Source: Hybos culiciformis (lineage: Eukaryota; Arthropoda; Insecta; Diptera; Hybotidae). Taken from it: a DNA stretch of 64,000 nucleotides. The notes beneath the pieces were generated by a model. It searched no databases. It saw nothing but the letters and a program-made list of their open reading frames with translations, and had not been told where the DNA came from. The stretch covers positions 41,597,381 to 41,661,380 of the forward strand of contig OZ023275.1 of the NCBI GenBank assembly GCA_964007475.1. Direction: 5' to 3'. A program made the position numbers and the translations under genes. Below, in pieces: positions 61,201 through 64,000 of the stretch (position 1 is its first letter; each line of letters starts with the position of its first letter).

Positions 61201-64000
61201 CAGAACAATCGACATCCAATAAACCTCCAACAACGACTGGTAGTCGTGATGGATTCACCTTTTGAACATAAATTTCAATATATTTCTGTAAATTATTACG
61301 ATACAAATATAAGACCAAATCATGGACAAAATCGAAACGATCACAAACAATAATAAGTGGTAGCTGATCCGTTAGTTTAGCTTCTTTTAAGAAATTTTTA
61401 ACTCTTTCTGGATTGTAACAGTTTGACTCCCTACAAATACGTTCAACTTCTTTTATTTGGTTGGTTTTGCATGCAGCTTGAATATACTTGAAATGTACTT
61501 CGTTATCTTGACTGAAATTAACAATCGAGCCCAAAAAATAGAAAAGACCTTCGTAGCTTTTGAAGCTCTCAAATAAATCAATCAGAGCTTTAGTTGTTAA
61601 TTGTTCATGATATTTTGTAGCAATTTGTACACAAATTTGTAGATTTTGACGAATATTAGCGGTTAACATTGCTTTCAAGCATTCTAGTGAGTCTTCAACG
61701 CTAAGAGTGCCAAAAAATCCAACTAACCAATCAGGATTTAATAATTGTGTATGAACAACAGCACGCTTTATATCATATAAATCAGTGTAGTGTTCTAGAG
61801 CGCGTTGTAAAAGGCCGGCTTTCTCACATAATTGGGCGACATGAGCTCTATCATAATGTGTGAACATAGCGTTTCCCAAAATAGCATCAGCAACTTTTGG
61901 AGCTGAAATTAAGTTCATTTCAAGCAATCGAGTTTGAAGTGGGCCCTCATTCGGACGATTATGTTTCAAAGCATCCAAAAGGAATGCTGTACATTGCGGC
62001 ACCATATTTTGTTCCATGAAAATGTCCACAATTTGATTAATATCAGCTAAGGGCTCCTCGTCGGCCACTAACATAGATGCAAATCCTGCTCCCTGTTCTG
62101 GATTAGTGCGCATAACCGAACGAAGTAAAAAAATGTAGTCAGGAGTGTAATTAACTTTTTTAGCGTAGAGTACGATTTTTTGAAATTGACCTGTTTCAGC
62201 GAAACATTGTATTACTTTATTAGGGACATTTGCTCGTAAATAAATTGACAAAGCCAAAGTTAAATCAGATCCTTTAACAAGATCACCCAATTCTTCACTA
62301 CACTCTAATTTTTCTTCTTTAAGCCATTTTTCACAAAGTTGTTTCTTTCCTTGTAACAATACTGGACGGCACAATTCAAGTGACTCGTACTTATTTAATT
62401 TACCTTGATCAAGTAAAATGCCAAAGTACTGCAAAAGTGGTGGAGTTGCAGATCCAGCAGGAGTTTGCACTTGCTGAAAACGTTGAATTGTTTGTGGCGT
62501 ACGCAAAATTCCTTTAGGAGCTAATGCCGCCACTTTAGCTGCTTCTGCATATTGACTTGCTTGGAATAGTTGATTAAATTTTCGGACAAATAAATCTTCA
62601 GCACCAGATAAATTATTTCGAACTGCCATACGTAGTGCCAAGTCTGAATTCTGAAGAACTGTATTTATGTAAGGAATTATTTGTTCTTCTTCTACAGTAA
62701 CAGATAGTACTTGTCCTTTACGATTAACCCCTATTATTCCTCCGCTTGACTCATGCTGTGCTGTCACGAAAATTGTATCCGCAGAAATTCTATTCATATA
62801 AATACATGTTCCGCTTTCAATATCATACAAATGGATGTAACCATATTTTGTTATTAAATATATAACATCGTATTTGGACGAAACTTGCATTGCCACTGGA
62901 AAATCTGATTGCGCTTCTGGTGGAAAGAATACATCAACCGCCTTTTTTGTAAAAGGCTGATTTCCTGCCGGTGGTGTTCCAACTTCAATTATATGTAATT
63001 TACCTCCTTGAGCGGTACGTACAGCAAAGCAAAATAAAGTTGATGTTTCTTTGTTTGCTTCCATTTTAAATGTTGCGAAAGAAGCAGCATGACCTAAAAA
63101 AAAAAAAAATGAGCGAGTCTTATCTTAAATTAATCTCGATAGAGAAAAATTGTTGTTAAAATATTAGGATCTGATATTGATTGGATTGTTTCACTTATTT
63201 ATTTCTAATTTTTTTAAGAGACTTTTATGGATCTGTGTTCATTTTTAGAGAAAACTTGTTATCCAGGAAAGTTACCAAATGTTCAGCTTCTGGATTTCTG
63301 AAGTTCGATATTAAAATCACCACTTGCAATCATGGAATGTAAACGGTTATCTTTTTTCAAAAGAGCTGAACCACCTTGGGTACGTATGTCGTTTACAAAA
63401 AAAAATTTATGTCGTTCAATAAGAAATAAAAATTGAATAGTGTATCGTCCTATTTCCCGTTACACAATTCTGTCCTATTTAATAAATTACTCCTACGAAA
63501 TCCAACATACCGAAAGTTAAAATGTTAACACATTATTAAAAATAATTAAAATCTTTTCTTAGTTTACCTTCAATAGCTTGAGAAACTTTACGCTCAACTG
63601 AATACAATTGCATTGCACCAGCAACACGATGTTGTAATGCAGTAATACCAACCAATAAAAGCCATTGCTGTTTATGATCGCAGCGATAGTTAATTATTTG
63701 ACATCCGTTTAACGATGAATGTCGATCAAACATTTTTACAGGAGTCGAATCACCTTCCATAGACCAATGAAAAACTGCTGTTTCTGTTACAAGTGCCAAT
63801 GTATTTAATGAAATCCATTTCCAGAAAACAACATCTTCGGTCATAGTATGTGCTTTCATTTTAGATTTCATTTCAATGTTGAAAATTTGAAGTGTTTTAG
63901 CAGCTAAAAATAATTTAAAATTATACAAATAGATAGGTAGATATAGGTAGGTTTTTTTTATTTAGTAATTTAAATTACCTTTTAATGCAATTACTTTACT
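58280..64000 (-). CDS. Chc: Clathrin heavy chain (first ~75 residues beyond right edge)
   Basis: Triskelion-forming coat protein of endocytic and TGN vesicles. Exons in the window: 64000-63979 (continues off the edge), 63903-63568, 63093-59128, 59066-58900, 58830-58744 and 58495-58280, giving about 1597 residues; the family length is about 1675. Seen: the end of the N-terminal beta-propeller ([34 protein letters not shown]-like [13 protein letters not shown]), the linker and the seven clathrin repeats of alpha-helical legs, almost identical to animal clathrin (for example [20 protein letters not shown] and [16 protein letters not shown]), the trimerisation region ([15 protein letters not shown]) and a short Gly/Pro/Tyr-rich tail ending YGYQM. 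One exon of 3966 bp carries most of the gene. An in-frame ATG at 63064 is internal and not the start. Confidence 0.97.

Overview
This is a eukaryotic window, almost certainly from an insect. It is very AT-rich (long A and T runs, roughly three quarters A+T by eye), the genes are split by short GT..AG introns, and every protein recognised is a conserved animal gene. CTACCTA/TAGGTAG motifs recur in introns, as in several insect orders, but I cannot place the order.

Layout: (1) 1-862, minus strand: the 5' end of a mitochondrial 2-oxodicarboxylate carrier (SLC25A21 family), running off the left edge; all its exons are short. (2) 863-7669: AT-rich DNA with no gene recognised. (3) 7670-14875, minus: a 16-exon NEURL4 gene with six Neuralized (NHR) domains. 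(4) 15545-21173, plus: a 14-exon topoisomerase 3-beta gene, head-to-head with NEURL4. (5) 21694-29548, minus: an 8-exon BubR1 spindle-checkpoint kinase. (6) 29956-39090: a transposon cluster made of a small TIR element, a hAT-type MITE with 8-bp target duplication, and a BEL/Pao LTR retrotransposon with identical LTRs, one unbroken 1734-codon ORF and a rearranged leader. (7) 39569-43527, minus: PHF12 (two PHD fingers plus an FHA domain). (8) 43829-45839: three non-autonomous DNA transposons in a row between PHF12 and Rab35. (9) 46111-48027, plus: Rab35. (10) 48821-50520, minus: the PP6 catalytic subunit (PpV). (11) 50830-51321: an unusual MITE made of about 17 copies of one short word in hairpins, in the promoter interval shared by PpV and su(f). 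(12) 51815-56456, plus: CstF-77 / suppressor of forked. (13) 58280-64000, minus: clathrin heavy chain, complete except for the first ~75 residues beyond the right edge.

The host genes are housekeeping genes with unrelated roles (mitochondrial transport, centriole/ubiquitin biology, DNA and RNA topology, mitosis, chromatin, endosomal recycling, phosphatase signalling, mRNA 3'-end formation, endocytosis). They do not form a pathway. Assembling exons by hand gave continuous frames and lengths close to those of the human proteins for TOP3B, PP6, CstF-77 and Rab35, so the gene models are reliable although no RNA evidence is available.

The most unusual structures are in the mobile DNA: a 146-bp perfect inverted repeat next to the BEL 5' LTR that encloses an antisense 149-bp copy of the element's own protease region, and the hairpin-satellite MITE between PpV and su(f). 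Among host genes, the points to check are the NQDD (instead of NKxD) guanine-specificity motif of Rab35, the degenerate second KEN box of BubR1, and a possible intronic polyadenylation unit in su(f) like the autoregulatory one known in Drosophila.
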